Source of the DNA: Moraxellaceae bacterium
Lineage (GTDB): Bacteria; Pseudomonadota; Gammaproteobacteria; Pseudomonadales; Moraxellaceae
NCBI GenBank assembly: GCA_030684415.1
Contig: JAUXNL010000603.1
Span: 1-5,158 of the forward strand
DNA length: 5,158 nt
Direction: 5' to 3'
Below the pieces are notes generated by a model. That model worked only from the letters and a program-made list of their open reading frames with translations. It did no database searches and was not told the DNA's origin. Made by a program: the position numbers and the translations under genes. Within the stretch, counting starts at the first letter, position 1. Every line of letters begins with the position of its first letter. Of the stretch, positions 4,896-5,158 are shown piece after piece.

Positions 4896-5158
4896 ATGCA
4901 ATCAAAACCCCGAAAATCATCCACAACAGCCGCAGTTTCTCGCCAGCCGTTGCGACTCGTGTCCACCAAGGGCATGGACCGTGAGGATTGGTTACGCGTG
5001 CGCAAGAACGGCATCGGCAGCAGCGATGCCGCCTCCGCTGTCGGCCTCAATCCTTACCAGTCCATGCTGGAACTCTGGCTCATCAAGACCGGTCGCGATG
5101 CCGAGTTGCCCCAGATTGACCCGAACGACGACGGCCACCCGACCTACTGGGGCACGCT
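4896..5158 (+). CDS. YqaJ-family recombination nuclease, N-terminal part
   Basis: The gene starts at ATG 4896 with TAGGAG (4882-4887) 8 nt upstream and runs off the window after 87 full codons. After a Ser/Arg-rich lead of about 25 residues come the family marks. These are DREDWLRVRKNGIGSSDAAS (28-47), with the invariant-looking R-x-x-G-I-G-S-S-D core, then VGLNPYQSMLELWLIKTGR (49-67, cited as a region). YqaJ proteins are lambda-exonuclease-like 5'-3' nucleases that work with a single-strand annealing protein in phage and plasmid recombination. The catalytic D-ExK residues would lie downstream, outside this window, so activity cannot be judged. The preceding gene points the same way, 186 nt away. 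Family call is strong from the motif. Confidence 0.92.
   Translation, partial: MQSKPRKSSTTAAVSRQPLRLVSTKGMDREDWLRVRKNGIGSSDAASAVGLNPYQSMLELWLIKTGRDAELPQIDPNDDGHPTYWGT

Noticed and set aside
1..5158. CRISPR array, tRNA or rRNA gene, or insertion sequence
   Set aside because: No regularly spaced direct repeats, no cloverleaf with a recognisable T-loop, and no transposase motif or paired terminal repeats were found on reading both strands.

Overview
The window looks like an accessory segment of an integrative conjugative element or large plasmid from a beta- or gammaproteobacterium. The evidence is a run of small plus-strand genes of the kind carried in element backbones. They include a DUF932 phage/plasmid-like protein, two DUF6878-type proteins, a DUF5983-type protein and the start of a YqaJ-family recombination nuclease. 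Coding is GC-rich from about 600 to 2960 and milder further right. The organism and element type are inferences; no integrase, relaxase or attachment site is visible.

Layout: (1) 1-198, minus strand: the first 66 codons of an AT-richer gene that leaves the window and has a PH-like motif. (2) 199-644: a divergent intergenic region with a candidate minus-strand promoter, a perfect 19-bp palindrome and a hairpin. (3) 645-988: a zinc-ribbon/glycine-zipper gene broken by an 8-bp tandem duplication. (4) 1047-2445: DUF932 gene followed 10 nt later by a diverged DUF6878-like gene. (5) 2499-3033: a hypothetical gene (2543-2962) with a terminator-like hairpin on each side. (6) 3057-3347: DUF5983-like gene. 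(7) 3446-4709: a canonical DUF6878-like gene overlapping by 17 nt a TIM-barrel protein that has a full endonuclease IV-type set of metal ligands. (8) 4896 to the end: the N-terminus of the YqaJ-family nuclease.

All genes from 645 onward point the same way, each with its own ribosome-binding site, and most are separated by C-rich, G-poor spacers carrying a hairpin just before the next start. This suggests modular cassettes with transcription partly passing through the hairpins. YqaJ proteins are nucleases that process DNA ends for recombination. A co-directional TIM barrel with AP-endonuclease-like ligands would fit a DNA-maintenance theme, but an isomerase-like or oxidase role is equally open. 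The most notable points are the 8-bp duplication, the nine-ligand TIM barrel and the two unequal DUF6878 copies.
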